The notes below the pieces were generated by a model. The model saw only the letters and a list, made by a program, of their open reading frames with translations, had not been told where the DNA came from and made no database searches. From NCBI RefSeq assembly GCF_009857135.1, contig NZ_CP047318.1, forward strand, positions 1,178,001-1,242,000: a stretch of DNA of 64,000 bases. Direction: 5' to 3'. This document shows, in pieces, positions 8,258-16,727 of this stretch. The number at the start of each line of letters is the position of its first letter. The stretch's first letter is position 1. The position numbers and the translations under genes are program-made. Origin of the DNA: Streptomyces sp. HM190 (GTDB lineage: Bacteria; Actinomycetota; Actinomycetes; Streptomycetales; Streptomycetaceae).

Positions 8258-10971
8258 CGGCGACGACGCTGGTCAACGCGGTACGGGCGGGTAACACGGG
8301 TGACGTCGTCACCCTGGCGGACGGCATGACGGACGCCGAACGACGGGCGTGCATGCCCGAGTTGAAGGAGCTGCGCAAGAAGCTGCGGTCCGAGCCGTGG
8401 GGCTCGCCCCTCCAGCGCGCGTACCCGGCACTGCACGCGGCGGGTGCCGCCTGCCAGACGGGCGCTGCGGCGGTGGCCGACTGGATCGCGGGGTCCGACA
8501 TGCGCTGGCGGCAGGCGTCGGCGTCGGTCCTGATCGACGTGCTCGGTGACCGTGAGCCGCACTGGCTCTGCGACCTGGTGCACCGGCTGGCGGAGCGCCC
8601 GCTGACCGCGCAGGTGCCGTACGAGCTGATGTCCGGCCTGGTGAGGCTCGCGGGCTGTGCCGTGCCGACGTCCGAGACCTATGTGCGGGGCTGGATGGAG
8701 CACATCGGCCGGGCGCGCTGGAAGGCGGGCACCGTCATCGGCAACCTGCGCAAGGACCCGCACCTGACGGAGCTGGTCACCGCGCTGTTCGACATCGCGG
8801 AGATCGGCGCGCGCAGCGACTGGCGGTACGGCGAGGGGCTGGACAACTGGACCTACGCCCTCACCCAGCTCGCCGGGGAGGGGATCCTCGACCGCAAGAT
8901 CCTCGTCGACGGCTGTGTGTCCCGGTTGCTGCGCGGCGGCGGCTCCACGGCCGACAACAAGGTGTTCCTCGGCCTGCTGACCTCCCTCGACCTGACCCGC
9001 GGCGAGCGGTGCGAGCGGATCGCGGACTGGATGTCCCTGTGCGCGGACGCCCCCTCCGCGGTGGCCGGACACGCCCAGTCCGTGCTCGCCGACTTCGCCC
9101 TGGACGGCGAACTGGGGTCGCGCCGGCTGATCGAGATGTCCGGCGCCGTGTTCTTCCGCCCCGAGCGGCGGCTGGTCCGTTCCCAGCTGATCCTGCTCGG
9201 CAAGGTGCTCAGGCAGGACCCGTCCACCGCGGGCGCGCTGCTCCCCGTGGTCGCCCAGGCGTTCGGACACGAGGACACGGAGGTGCAGGAGCGGGCGCTG
9301 AAGCTCGTCGAGCGGCACATCGGCGACATCGCGGACGGCGACGCCGCGGACGGGGACGCCGCGCGTGAGGAGATCACCGGCGCTGCCGCCGATCTGAGCC
9401 CCGGCCTGCGGACCCGCGCCCTGGCCGTCCTCGGTGCCTCCCCCGCCGAGGCGTCCCCGGAGGTGTACGAGGAGCTGCTGCCTCCCGTCCCCCGACCGAC
9501 GCGGCTCCTGCCGGCGCCGGAGACGGCCGCCGAACTCGCCGAGGAGGTCAACGCGCTGCTGGCCTCGGACGGCGACACCAGCGCCTTCGAGCGGACGCTG
9601 GACGGGCTCGTACGCCATGCGCACCGGGACCGTGCGGCACTCGTGGAGGCGCTGCGTCCGGTGGTGGCGCGGCGATGGTGGGTGCAGACGCAGCCGACGT
9701 ACGTCGACCGGTACTTCCAGGAGTCGCCGCACGGCCTGGAGATCGTCCTGGCGTCGCTGTTCGAGCGGGTGCGTCTGTCGGTCCTGCACGAGGCGCGCTC
9801 GGACACGTCCGCGTCCGGAGGATGTGTGCACAGCGGCCTCGCCGGGGTCCGCGACGCCCGGCTGTGGGAGGTCGCCCACCGTGTCCGCACCGAGCCGCCG
9901 CCGTTCCTGCTGGCCACGCCGACCTGGAGCACCGGCTCGCTGGAGCCCGGGGACCTGGTGGCAAGACTCGACGCCTGTCGGCGGCTCGGGGTCCGGCCCG
10001 GTCGGGCGGACTTCGCGCAGGCCCTGCTGCGGGTGCGTCGCACCGACGCGGCCGCCTCGGAGTCCGCCGCCGTGGCCGCGCGCGAGCTGGGCACTCCGGA
10101 GGGCGACCGGCTGGCGGAGTGGCTGGCGACCGACGTGCCCGCCCAGCCCGTGCGGCGCGGCCGCACCGAGGGGCCGAGGGTCCTGGTGGAGTTCGGAGCG
10201 CTCCCGGAGCTGCAGAACGCGTCCTTCCCGCCTGAGGTCCACCGACTGGGACGCCCGTTGTCCGCGTCCGAGCACCAGGGCCGCTGGTACTGCTCCCACT
10301 GGGACGACTCCGAGTGGCGGCACTGGCTGGCGGTCGTGCCGGGGCGCCCGGAACTGGTGGCGGGACGGGTGCTGCGGGACATCTCGCAGGGAGTCGTCGA
10401 GGACACCGGGACCGGGTTCTCGTTCCTGCCGACGCTCGCCGAGGCGGAGGGCGAGACGGGCGAGGCCGTACGGCTGTGCGTGGTGTACGGACTGGGCGCC
10501 AAGCGTCCGGAGGACCGTCTCGCGGCCGTGGACGCCCTGCTGGTGCTGGCGGCCCGGGGGCAGCTCGACGTCGAGCAGGCCGGCGCCGACCTCGGGCAGC
10601 TGGCCGTGACCGGCTGTGTGAAGCCGCTGCGGATCGCCGAGGCGATACGCACGGCGGCGTCCACCGGCGCGTACGGCACGGCGTGGGCGGTCCTGCGAGC
10701 GGCCCTGCCGCACCTGCTCGCCGAACTCTGCGACGGGCAAAGCGGCAAGGAAGGCGAGACCAAGAGCCAGGTCGAGGGCGGTGGCAAGGGCCGTTCCCAG
10801 GCGACCACGCCGGTTCGGGGACTCGGGGAGCTGCTGGCCGTCGCCGCCGAATGCGTGGAGCGTTCCGGGGCGCGCGGAGAGCTGCCCCACCTCGATCTGG
10901 CGGCGGACCGGAAGGGCTCGTCCCGGCTGGTCACCGAGGCGCGGCGGCTGCGCGCGGCGCTTGCGGTCTGA
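8254..10971 (+). CDS. DUF6493-like large helical protein
   Basis: A 905-aa protein of unknown function that I assign from memory to the DUF6493 family, which often follows SWIM-finger genes in Streptomyces. It is rich in Leu/Ala helices arranged like HEAT repeats in the first ~450 residues (for example RSQLILLGKVLRQDPSTAGA). A central Trp/Tyr-rich segment follows (WYCSHWDDSEWRHW), then a helical C-terminus with a charged Lys/Gly-rich linker near residue 835. No signal peptide, membrane helix or enzyme motif is visible. The ATG at 8254 overlaps the SWIM stop. Frames opening further upstream are shadows of the SWIM gene. Confidence 0.8.
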   Translation: MTATTLVNAVRAGNTGDVVTLADGMTDAERRACMPELKELRKKLRSEPWGSPLQRAYPALHAAGAACQTGAAAVADWIAGSDMRWRQASASVLIDVLGDREPHWLCDLVHRLAERPLTAQVPYELMSGLVRLAGCAVPTSETYVRGWMEHIGRARWKAGTVIGNLRKDPHLTELVTALFDIAEIGARSDWRYGEGLDNWTYALTQLAGEGILDRKILVDGCVSRLLRGGGSTADNKVFLGLLTSLDLTRGERCERIADWMSLCADAPSAVAGHAQSVLADFALDGELGSRRLIEMSGAVFFRPERRLVRSQLILLGKVLRQDPSTAGALLPVVAQAFGHEDTEVQERALKLVERHIGDIADGDAADGDAAREEITGAAADLSPGLRTRALAVLGASPAEASPEVYEELLPPVPRPTRLLPAPETAAELAEEVNALLASDGDTSAFERTLDGLVRHAHRDRAALVEALRPVVARRWWVQTQPTYVDRYFQESPHGLEIVLASLFERVRLSVLHEARSDTSASGGCVHSGLAGVRDARLWEVAHRVRTEPPPFLLATPTWSTGSLEPGDLVARLDACRRLGVRPGRADFAQALLRVRRTDAAASESAAVAARELGTPEGDRLAEWLATDVPAQPVRRGRTEGPRVLVEFGALPELQNASFPPEVHRLGRPLSASEHQGRWYCSHWDDSEWRHWLAVVPGRPELVAGRVLRDISQGVVEDTGTGFSFLPTLAEAEGETGEAVRLCVVYGLGAKRPEDRLAAVDALLVLAARGQLDVEQAGADLGQLAVTGCVKPLRIAEAIRTAASTGAYGTAWAVLRAALPHLLAELCDGQSGKEGETKSQVEGGGKGRSQATTPVRGLGELLAVAAECVERSGARGELPHLDLAADRKGSSRLVTEARRLRAALAV

Positions 10972-11071
10972 TCCGGCCCACCGGCTGTCCGACCTGCCAC
11001 CACCCCACCGGTCTTCCAAACTGCAACAAAAGGGACGGAAGGATGCTTTTACCGGCCGGTCACAATGCGTT

Positions 11072-11081
11072 CGTGATCACG
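11072..11081. promoter_or_regulatory. Palindrome CGTGATCACG before the ACT-GNAT gene
   Basis: A perfect 10-bp palindrome with partly symmetric flanks lies 27 bp upstream of the ATG at 11108. It resembles a CRP-like half-site arrangement, but no regulator is linked. Confidence 0.3.
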
Positions 11082-11107
11082 CAACACCCCTCCTTCACAG
11101 TGACCAC

Positions 11108-12544
11108 ATGACTGCAGACATGTCTGATGTGACGCGGGCGAGGAACGGTCGCCCGGTGCGCCACTGGCGGCGGGCCGTGGTCGGTCTCGCCGCGCTCCTC
11201 GCGGCGGCGGCCGTGGCCGACGCGGTGGCGGGCCCCGCCGTGCGGGGCCGGGCCGGTGCGGCGTCGGCGGCGGTCGCGGCGGCCGTCGTGCTCGCCGCTG
11301 TCGGGTTCCACGCCCGGTGGACACGGCGCCACGGTCACGCGCCGCCCACGAGCGATACCGGCGCCCGGCCGTCGCTCCCCGCGGAGCGGGAGGCCGGGCC
11401 GGCCGGTGCGGGCGAGGAGACGGGCGGGGCGGAGGCCGTGGCGGGGGCGACCGTGCTGTGGCGGATGCGGACGACCGTGAGGGACGAACCGGGGTCGCTC
11501 GCGGCGCTGTGCACGGCGCTGGCGGCGCACCGGGTCGACATCCTGAGCCTGCAGACGCACCCGCTGGCCGAGGGCACCGTGGACGAGTTCCTGCTGCGGG
11601 CGCCCGAGGAGTTGTCCGCCGCGGAGATCAGCCGGTCGGTGTCCGGCGCGGGCGGCAGCGCGACCTGGATCGAGCGCGGCGACGCCCATGACCTGGTGGA
11701 CGCGCCGACACGGGTGCTCGGCCTGGCGACGCGTACGGCGTTGGACGCCGCGGAACTCCCCCTGGCACTGCGGCAGTTGCTCGGCCGCTGCACCATCCGC
11801 TCGCTGCCCGCCACCGCTCCCGGCTCGGGCCGGGACCAGGAGGGCGCCCCGGTCGAGGGGGCCCTGGAGGGCACGGTGATGCGGCTGCGGGCGCCCGAGG
11901 GCGGGACGGTCACGGTGGAGCGGCCGTATCTGCCGTTCACGCCCACGGAGTTCGCGCGGGCGCGGGCGCTGGTGGAACTGGACGCGCGGCTCGGGCCGCG
12001 GATCCCGCGCAGCCTGGACGTGCTGACACTGCCCGAGGGCAACGACATCACGGTGCGCCGGGCGGACGCCGGCGATCTGCGTGCGGCGAGGGCAATGCAC
12101 GAGCGGTGCTCGGCGCGGACGTTGAGCATGCGGTACCACGGGCCGGTGGGCGACGCGGACCGGTACCTCAAGCATCTGCTGAGCCCTCGCTTCGGGCGGA
12201 CGCTCGCCGCGCAGACCACGTCGGGGCGCCTGGTCGGACTGGGTCATCTGCTCTGGGACGGCGACGAGACGGAGATCGCGCTGCTCGTCGAGGACGCCTG
12301 GCAGCGGCGCGGTATCGGCAGCGAGTTGCTCCGCAGGCTGGTGGCCATGGCGGGCGACGCCGGCTGCGCGAACGTATACGTCGTGACGCAGTCGTCCAAC
12401 ACGGGGATGGTCGCGGCGATGCGGGCCCTGGGCCTGCCGCTCGACTACCAGGTCGAGGAGGGGACGCTGGTGATCACGGCCCGTCTGGAGGCCGTGCCGG
12501 CACACCGGGCCGAGGGTGCGGAGGGGCTCCGCAAGGGGCGGTGA
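11108..12544 (+). CDS. Membrane-anchored ACT-GNAT fusion protein
   Basis: A 478-aa protein of three parts. Residues about 20-65 contain two hydrophobic segments forming a membrane hairpin. Residues about 115-170 form an ACT-like ligand domain (VRDEPGSLAALCTALAAHRVDILSLQ). The C-terminal half carries a GNAT acetyltransferase with the acetyl-CoA loop VEDAWQRRGIGSELLRRLV and an RRADAGDLRAARAM opening. The ACT domain suggests amino-acid control of the acetyltransferase at the membrane; the acetylated target is unknown. The ribosome binding site is weak at both ATG 11108 and ATG 11120. A hairpin ends the unit. Confidence 0.85.
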   Translation: MTADMSDVTRARNGRPVRHWRRAVVGLAALLAAAAVADAVAGPAVRGRAGAASAAVAAAVVLAAVGFHARWTRRHGHAPPTSDTGARPSLPAEREAGPAGAGEETGGAEAVAGATVLWRMRTTVRDEPGSLAALCTALAAHRVDILSLQTHPLAEGTVDEFLLRAPEELSAAEISRSVSGAGGSATWIERGDAHDLVDAPTRVLGLATRTALDAAELPLALRQLLGRCTIRSLPATAPGSGRDQEGAPVEGALEGTVMRLRAPEGGTVTVERPYLPFTPTEFARARALVELDARLGPRIPRSLDVLTLPEGNDITVRRADAGDLRAARAMHERCSARTLSMRYHGPVGDADRYLKHLLSPRFGRTLAAQTTSGRLVGLGHLLWDGDETEIALLVEDAWQRRGIGSELLRRLVAMAGDAGCANVYVVTQSSNTGMVAAMRALGLPLDYQVEEGTLVITARLEAVPAHRAEGAEGLRKGR

Positions 12545-12594
12545 CTCCGCGCGAACGCCAGGGGACACGGAAGGCCGCCGAGGGAGGCGGAAAG

Positions 12595-12627
12595 CAGCGC
12601 GGGAGCCGTTGACGGGCTCCCGCGCTG
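12595..12627 (+). terminator. Terminator after the ACT-GNAT gene
   Basis: CAGCGCGGGAGCC at 12595-12607 pairs perfectly over 13 bp with 12615-12627 around a 7-nt loop, 50 bp after the stop. Confidence 0.75.
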
Positions 12628-12636
12628 TTCGCTGCC

Positions 12637-12775
12637 ACCACCGCGCTCCTGCTTGTCACCACCGCGCTCTCGCCGTCGGCGCTGCCACCGCCGCGCTCTC
12701 GCCGTCATCGCTGTCGGCAGCGCGCTCTCGCCGTCATCGCTGTTGTCACCGTCGTCGTGGCCGTCACCGCCGCAT
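12637..12775. repeat. 29-bp minisatellite-like repeat
   Basis: The core CGCGCTCTCG recurs at 12663, 12692 and 12721, an exact 29-bp period, with a diverged copy starting at 12642. It lies between the terminator and the end of the tetR gene. Confidence 0.7.
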
Positions 12776-12783
12776 CGGCGCCT

Positions 12784-13458
12784 TCACGGGCTCAGGCCCG
12801 CCGCCCGCTGGAGGCCGTCGAGGATCAGATCCAGCCCGAAGTCGAACTCGTCGCCGTAGTCGTAGCCGGGCCGCATGACGTGCTCGGTCGCGATCTCGGC
12901 CAGGTACGGGTACTCGCCGTCGCCGAAGCCGCTCATGATGGCCTCCGCCACCTCGGCGGTCCGCTCCGGGGTGTCGAAGGGCAGGGCCTTCTCCTGGAGG
13001 GCGAAGCCGTAGATGTAGCCGTCGAGGACCGACACGGCGTGCGCGGTGAGGGTGAGGGAGAAACCGGCCCGGCGCAGACAGCCGAGAACGGCGTCGTGGT
13101 GCCGCAGGGTTGCGGGTCCCGGCGTGGCCCGTGACGCCATCAGCCCGATCGACCAGCGGTGACGGGACAGCACACGGCGCATCGACGCCGCCCGCAGCCG
13201 CATCGCCTCCCTCCAGTCGTCGTCCGGGGAGGGCAGGTCGACCTCGTCGAAGACCAGGTCGACCATGCCGTCGAGCAGGTCCTCCTTGTTGGCGACGTGG
13301 TTGTACAGGGACATCGCCTCGACACCGACGGCCTCGCCGAGCTTGCGCATGCTGAGCGTCTCCAGGCCGCCGCTGTCGGCGAGCGCGACGGCGGCGCTCA
13401 GTACCCGCTGTCGGGTCAGCGTCTCGCGGGGCGGCTGCGGGGCGGTACGTCGCGTCAC
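12784..13458 (-). CDS. TetR-family repressor
   Basis: A 224-aa TetR regulator. The helix-turn-helix lies at about residues 25-60 ([32 protein letters not shown]). The C-terminal part resembles the tetracycline-repressor-like ligand domain (TetR_C_1 type: [20 protein letters not shown]). The start is GTG at 13458, 127 bp from the divergent quinone reductase gene. Three identical palindromes in that gap are the obvious operators, so it likely represses both itself and the reductase, with an electrophile or aromatic ligand as inducer (inference). Confidence 0.93.
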   Translation of the reverse strand: MTRRTAPQPPRETLTRQRVLSAAVALADSGGLETLSMRKLGEAVGVEAMSLYNHVANKEDLLDGMVDLVFDEVDLPSPDDDWREAMRLRAASMRRVLSRHRWSIGLMASRATPGPATLRHHDAVLGCLRRAGFSLTLTAHAVSVLDGYIYGFALQEKALPFDTPERTAEVAEAIMSGFGDGEYPYLAEIATEHVMRPGYDYGDEFDFGLDLILDGLQRAAGLSP

Positions 13459-13501
13459 GGGGGACGGTCACTTCCTCTCGCGGTCTCCGGGCGTTGACGA
13501 G

Positions 13502-13554
13502 CTTACGGCGTAAGTGCTCTACTTACGCCGTAAGTGCTGCACTTACGGCGTAAG
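13502..13554. promoter_or_regulatory. Three tandem TetR operators on a 20-bp register
   Basis: CTTACGGCGTAAG occurs at 13502-13514 and 13542-13554, and its reverse complement CTTACGCCGTAAG at 13522-13534. Each is a 13-bp palindrome with a single central base. Their starts are exactly 20 bp apart, so all three face nearly the same side of the helix. Confidence 0.85.
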
Positions 13555-13585
13555 TCCAGCGGGACACCCGACGCGGGAGAAGACC

Positions 13586-14614
13586 ATGCGGAGCACCAGC
13601 CAGGCAGCGCGAGCCGAGGAGACCGGGACGATGGCGGCCGTCGTGCAGGAGCGCTACGGCACCGAGCCGGAAGCCGTCCTGCGGATGGCGCGGCTCGCCC
13701 GGCCGGCGCTCGGGCCGGGGCAGGTACGGGTGCGGGTGCGCGCCTCCAGCGTGGACCGCGGCACCTGGCACCTGATGGCCGGCCTGCCCTACGCCGTCCG
13801 GCCCGTGAGCGGGCTGCGCGCGCCCAAGCTGCCCAACCCGGGCCGCAACCTCGCCGGCGTCGTCGAGGCGGTCGCCCCGGACGTGACCGGGTTCGCGCCC
13901 GGCGACGAGGTCTACGGCACGGCGGCGGCCGCGTTCGCCGAGCACGCCGTCGCCCGGCACGACAGGATCGCCCCCAAGCCGGCCGGCCTGACCTTCGAGG
14001 AGGCGGCGACGGTCCCCGTCAGCGCGCTCACCGCGCTCCAGGCGGTTCGTGACCGGGCCCGGGTCCAGCGGGGCCAGGAGGTCCTGATCACCGGGGCGTC
14101 CGGTGGTGTCGGCACCTTCGCCGTGCAGATCGCCCACGCCCTCGGGGCGCGGATCACGGCCGTCGCGAGCACGGCCAAGCTCGACGCCGTACGGGCACTG
14201 GGCGCCGACGAGGTCGTCGACCACACCCGCGAGGACTTCCTCGCCGGCGCGCGGCGGTACGACGCCGTCGTCGACATCGCGGGCAACCGCACCCTGCGGG
14301 ATCTGCGCCGCGTCCTCACCCCACGCGGCCGACTGGTCATCACCGGCGGCGAGACGGCCGGCCGGTGGCTCGGCGGCACCGACCGGCAGCTCCGCGCACA
14401 GGCGCTGTCGCCGTTCACCGGACAGCACCTGGGGACGTTCATCTCCTCCGAACACGCCGACGGTCTGCGGGACCTGACCGTGCTCATCGGGGCGGGCACC
14501 CTGCGCCCCGTCGTGGACCGCGTGTACCCCCTCACGGAAGCCGCCGCAGCCGTCCGCCGCCTGCTCGACGGCGGCGTCACGGGCAAGCTGGCGCTCACCG
14601 TAGCCGGGGAGTAG
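13586..14614 (+). CDS. NAD(P)H quinone reductase-like MDR protein
   Basis: A 342-aa zinc-independent medium-chain dehydrogenase/reductase of the quinone oxidoreductase type. It has an N-terminal GroES-like fold (about 30-150) and a Rossmann domain with the cofactor loop ITGASGGVGTFAVQIA near residue 172. The zinc ligands of alcohol dehydrogenases are missing. ATG 13586 follows GGGAGAAG at 13575; an in-frame ATG at 13631 fits the usual N-terminus of the family (MAAVVQERYG) and cannot be excluded. Control by the divergent TetR through three operators suggests inducible detoxification of quinones or enones. Confidence 0.9.
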   Translation: MRSTSQAARAEETGTMAAVVQERYGTEPEAVLRMARLARPALGPGQVRVRVRASSVDRGTWHLMAGLPYAVRPVSGLRAPKLPNPGRNLAGVVEAVAPDVTGFAPGDEVYGTAAAAFAEHAVARHDRIAPKPAGLTFEEAATVPVSALTALQAVRDRARVQRGQEVLITGASGGVGTFAVQIAHALGARITAVASTAKLDAVRALGADEVVDHTREDFLAGARRYDAVVDIAGNRTLRDLRRVLTPRGRLVITGGETAGRWLGGTDRQLRAQALSPFTGQHLGTFISSEHADGLRDLTVLIGAGTLRPVVDRVYPLTEAAAAVRRLLDGGVTGKLALTVAGE

Positions 14615-14745
14615 CCGGACCCGGAGCCCTCGGGGCCCACGGGGCACCCGGAGCCTCCTGCGAGCCCTCCGCGCAGCCGGAGCCTCAAGCCCAGGGCCCG
14701 GTGGCCGGGGGAGCCACCCCGGCCACCGGGCCCTCGATCACCGCC

Positions 14746-15984
14746 TCAGCGGCCGGAGGCAGCCCCCAGGTCCGCCACAGGCCGTTCGGCGGCGACGCCC
14801 CTACCCGTGGTGGCGGTGTCGGCCGTTGCACCCAGCGCCCCGTCCAGGTCCGCCCACAGGTCGTCCACGTCCTCCAGGCCCACCGACATCCGCAGCAGCC
14901 GGTCGCTCACCCCGGCGCCCCGGCGGTCGGTCTCGTCCACGATGCGGTGGCTGATGGAAGCCGGGTGCTGGATCAGGCTGTCCACACTGCCGAGGCTGAC
15001 GGCGGGGGTGATCAGCCGGACGCCCGCGATGACGTCGTGCGGGTCGCCATGAACCTCGAAGGCGATCATCGCGCCGCCGACACGGGGGTAGTGGACCCGC
15101 GCCACCCGCGGGTCGGCGTCGAGGCGCCGGACCAGTTCCGCGGCGGTCGCGGAAGCCGCCCGGACCCGGACGGGGAGGGTCGCGAGGCCACGCAGGAGGA
15201 GGTAGCCGGCGAGCGGGTGGAGGACACCGCCGGTCGCGAAGCGTATCTGCCGCAGCCGTCCGGCGAACTCCTCGTCGCAGGCCACGACCCCGGCCATGAC
15301 GTCCCCGTGGCCGCCGAGGTACTTGGTGGCGCTGTGCAGGACGAGCCGGGCCCCCTGCTCGACGGGACGCTGGAGGACCGGTGTCGCGAAGGTGTTGTCC
15401 GCGAGGAGCGGGACCGAGCCACAGGAGTGGGCGAGGGCCCGCAGATCGAGTTCGGCGAGGGTCGGGTTGGCCGGGGACTCGACGAGCACCAGACCGGTGT
15501 CGGGCCGCAGCGCGTCCGCGACGCCGGCCGGGTCGACCCAGGTGACCTCGGAGCCGAGCAGCCCGGCGGTCAGGAGATGGTCGCTGCAGCCGTACAGGGG
15601 GCGTACGGCGACCACGTGGCGCAGGCCCAGGGAGGCGCGGGCGAGGAGCACCGCGCTCAGGGCGGCCATGCCGCTGGCGAAGGCGACGGCGCTCTCGGTG
15701 CCCTCCAGGCGGGCGAGGGCGGTCTCGAAACGGGCGACGGTCGGGTTGCCGAGCCGTCCGTAGATCGGAGTGCCCTCGGGTTCGGCGCCCTCGGTGGCGA
15801 AGGCGTCGATGCGGGCGGCCTCACCGCGGCTGTCGTACGAGGGGTAGGTCGTGGACAGGTCGATGGGCGCGGCGTGCAGGCCCTGGCGCGCGAGGTCGTC
15901 GCGGCCGGCGTGCACGGCCTCGGTGTCCAGCGCCCTCGGCGCGGTGCGTGCGGGGTCGTACGCGTGCGTGCTCGCTGAGTTCAT
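14746..15984 (-). CDS. Cys/Met-metabolism PLP enzyme (gamma-lyase type)
   Basis: A 412-aa fold-type I PLP enzyme of the trans-sulfuration family (cystathionine gamma-lyase, methionine gamma-lyase or cystathionine gamma-synthase). Key motifs are PIYGRLGNPTVARFE, AFASGMAALSAV for cofactor phosphate, and HSATKYLGGHGDVMAG with the Schiff-base lysine. The start was set at ATG 15984, where the family N-terminus begins; ATG 16002 is also possible and longer frames run into the lrp gene. It is divergent from an Lrp/AsnC regulator with 60 bp between starts, so that protein probably senses an amino acid and controls this enzyme. Confidence 0.9.
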   Translation of the reverse strand: MNSASTHAYDPARTAPRALDTEAVHAGRDDLARQGLHAAPIDLSTTYPSYDSRGEAARIDAFATEGAEPEGTPIYGRLGNPTVARFETALARLEGTESAVAFASGMAALSAVLLARASLGLRHVVAVRPLYGCSDHLLTAGLLGSEVTWVDPAGVADALRPDTGLVLVESPANPTLAELDLRALAHSCGSVPLLADNTFATPVLQRPVEQGARLVLHSATKYLGGHGDVMAGVVACDEEFAGRLRQIRFATGGVLHPLAGYLLLRGLATLPVRVRAASATAAELVRRLDADPRVARVHYPRVGGAMIAFEVHGDPHDVIAGVRLITPAVSLGSVDSLIQHPASISHRIVDETDRRGAGVSDRLLRMSVGLEDVDDLWADLDGALGATADTATTGRGVAAERPVADLGAASGR

Positions 15985-16044
15985 GGGCGTCAGGGTGAAC
16001 ATCGGCCGGGCCGCGTGGGCCGGTGTCCGTGCTACGTTCGGGCA

Positions 16045-16533
16045 ATGGCCGAGTCTGTCGTACTGGATCCGGTGGACCTCCACCTTCTGCGCCTGTTGCA
16101 GAACGACGCACGGGCGACCTACCGCGATCTCGCCGCCCAGGTGGGGGTCGCGCCGTCGACGTGTCTGGACCGGGTGACCCGGCTGCGCCGCTCCGGAGTG
16201 ATCCTCGGTCATCAGCTGCGACTCGATCCGGCCAAGCTCGGGCGAGGGCTGGAGGCGCTGCTGTCCGTCCAGGTCAGGCCGCACCGACGGGAGCTGGTGG
16301 GGCCGTTCGTGGAGCGGATCCGGGCGCTGCCCGAGTCGCGGACCGTGTACCACCTCACCGGCCCGGACGACTATCTCGTGCATGTCGCCGTCGCGGACAT
16401 GGCGGACCTGCAGCGGCTGGTGCTCGACGAGTTCACGTCCCAGCGCGAAGTGGCGCGCGTGGAGACCAGGTTGATCTTCCAGCAGTGGGAGTGCGGGCCG
16501 CTGCTCCCGCCGGACGCCGAACGGCCCGCCTGA
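16045..16533 (+). CDS. Lrp/AsnC-family regulator
   Basis: A 162-aa leucine-responsive-type regulator. N-terminal helix-turn-helix at about 10-60 (RDLAAQVGVAPSTCLDRVTRL) and C-terminal RAM/AsnC ligand domain (TVYHLTGPDDYLVHVAVADM). It faces the gamma-lyase gene divergently. No Shine-Dalgarno is seen before ATG 16045, but TACGTT at 16033-16038 lies 6 nt upstream, so it is probably leaderless. The context suggests a sulfur amino acid effector, by analogy with Lrp-type regulators of cysteine desulfidation; this is inference. Confidence 0.92.
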   Translation: MAESVVLDPVDLHLLRLLQNDARATYRDLAAQVGVAPSTCLDRVTRLRRSGVILGHQLRLDPAKLGRGLEALLSVQVRPHRRELVGPFVERIRALPESRTVYHLTGPDDYLVHVAVADMADLQRLVLDEFTSQREVARVETRLIFQQWECGPLLPPDAERPA

Positions 16534-16727
16534 ACGGTACGGGCGCCGCGCGCTGAGAGTCGCAGGCCGCCGCGGGCCCGGGAGCAACGGCGCGGCGCAG
16601 TGCGGGTCGACGGCACCGCACGCCGACGGGCAGGGGCGCTGCGCCCTCAGCGGAATCCGGCCGCCGTCAGACTCAACAGCCGGTCAAGCAGCTGACGGCG
16701 ACGGGGGGCCGTACCAAGATTGTCCGC

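Noticed and set aside
7915-11019. 1034-codon minus-strand frame opposite the DUF6493-like gene
   Set aside because: The translation is Arg/Gln/His-rich without any fold, while the plus strand shows regular codon bias and coupling to the SWIM gene.
13502-13554. Regular palindromes as a CRISPR or origin iteron set
   Set aside because: Only three 13-bp sites with 7-bp spacers lie between a TetR gene and its divergent partner, which is the expected operator position.
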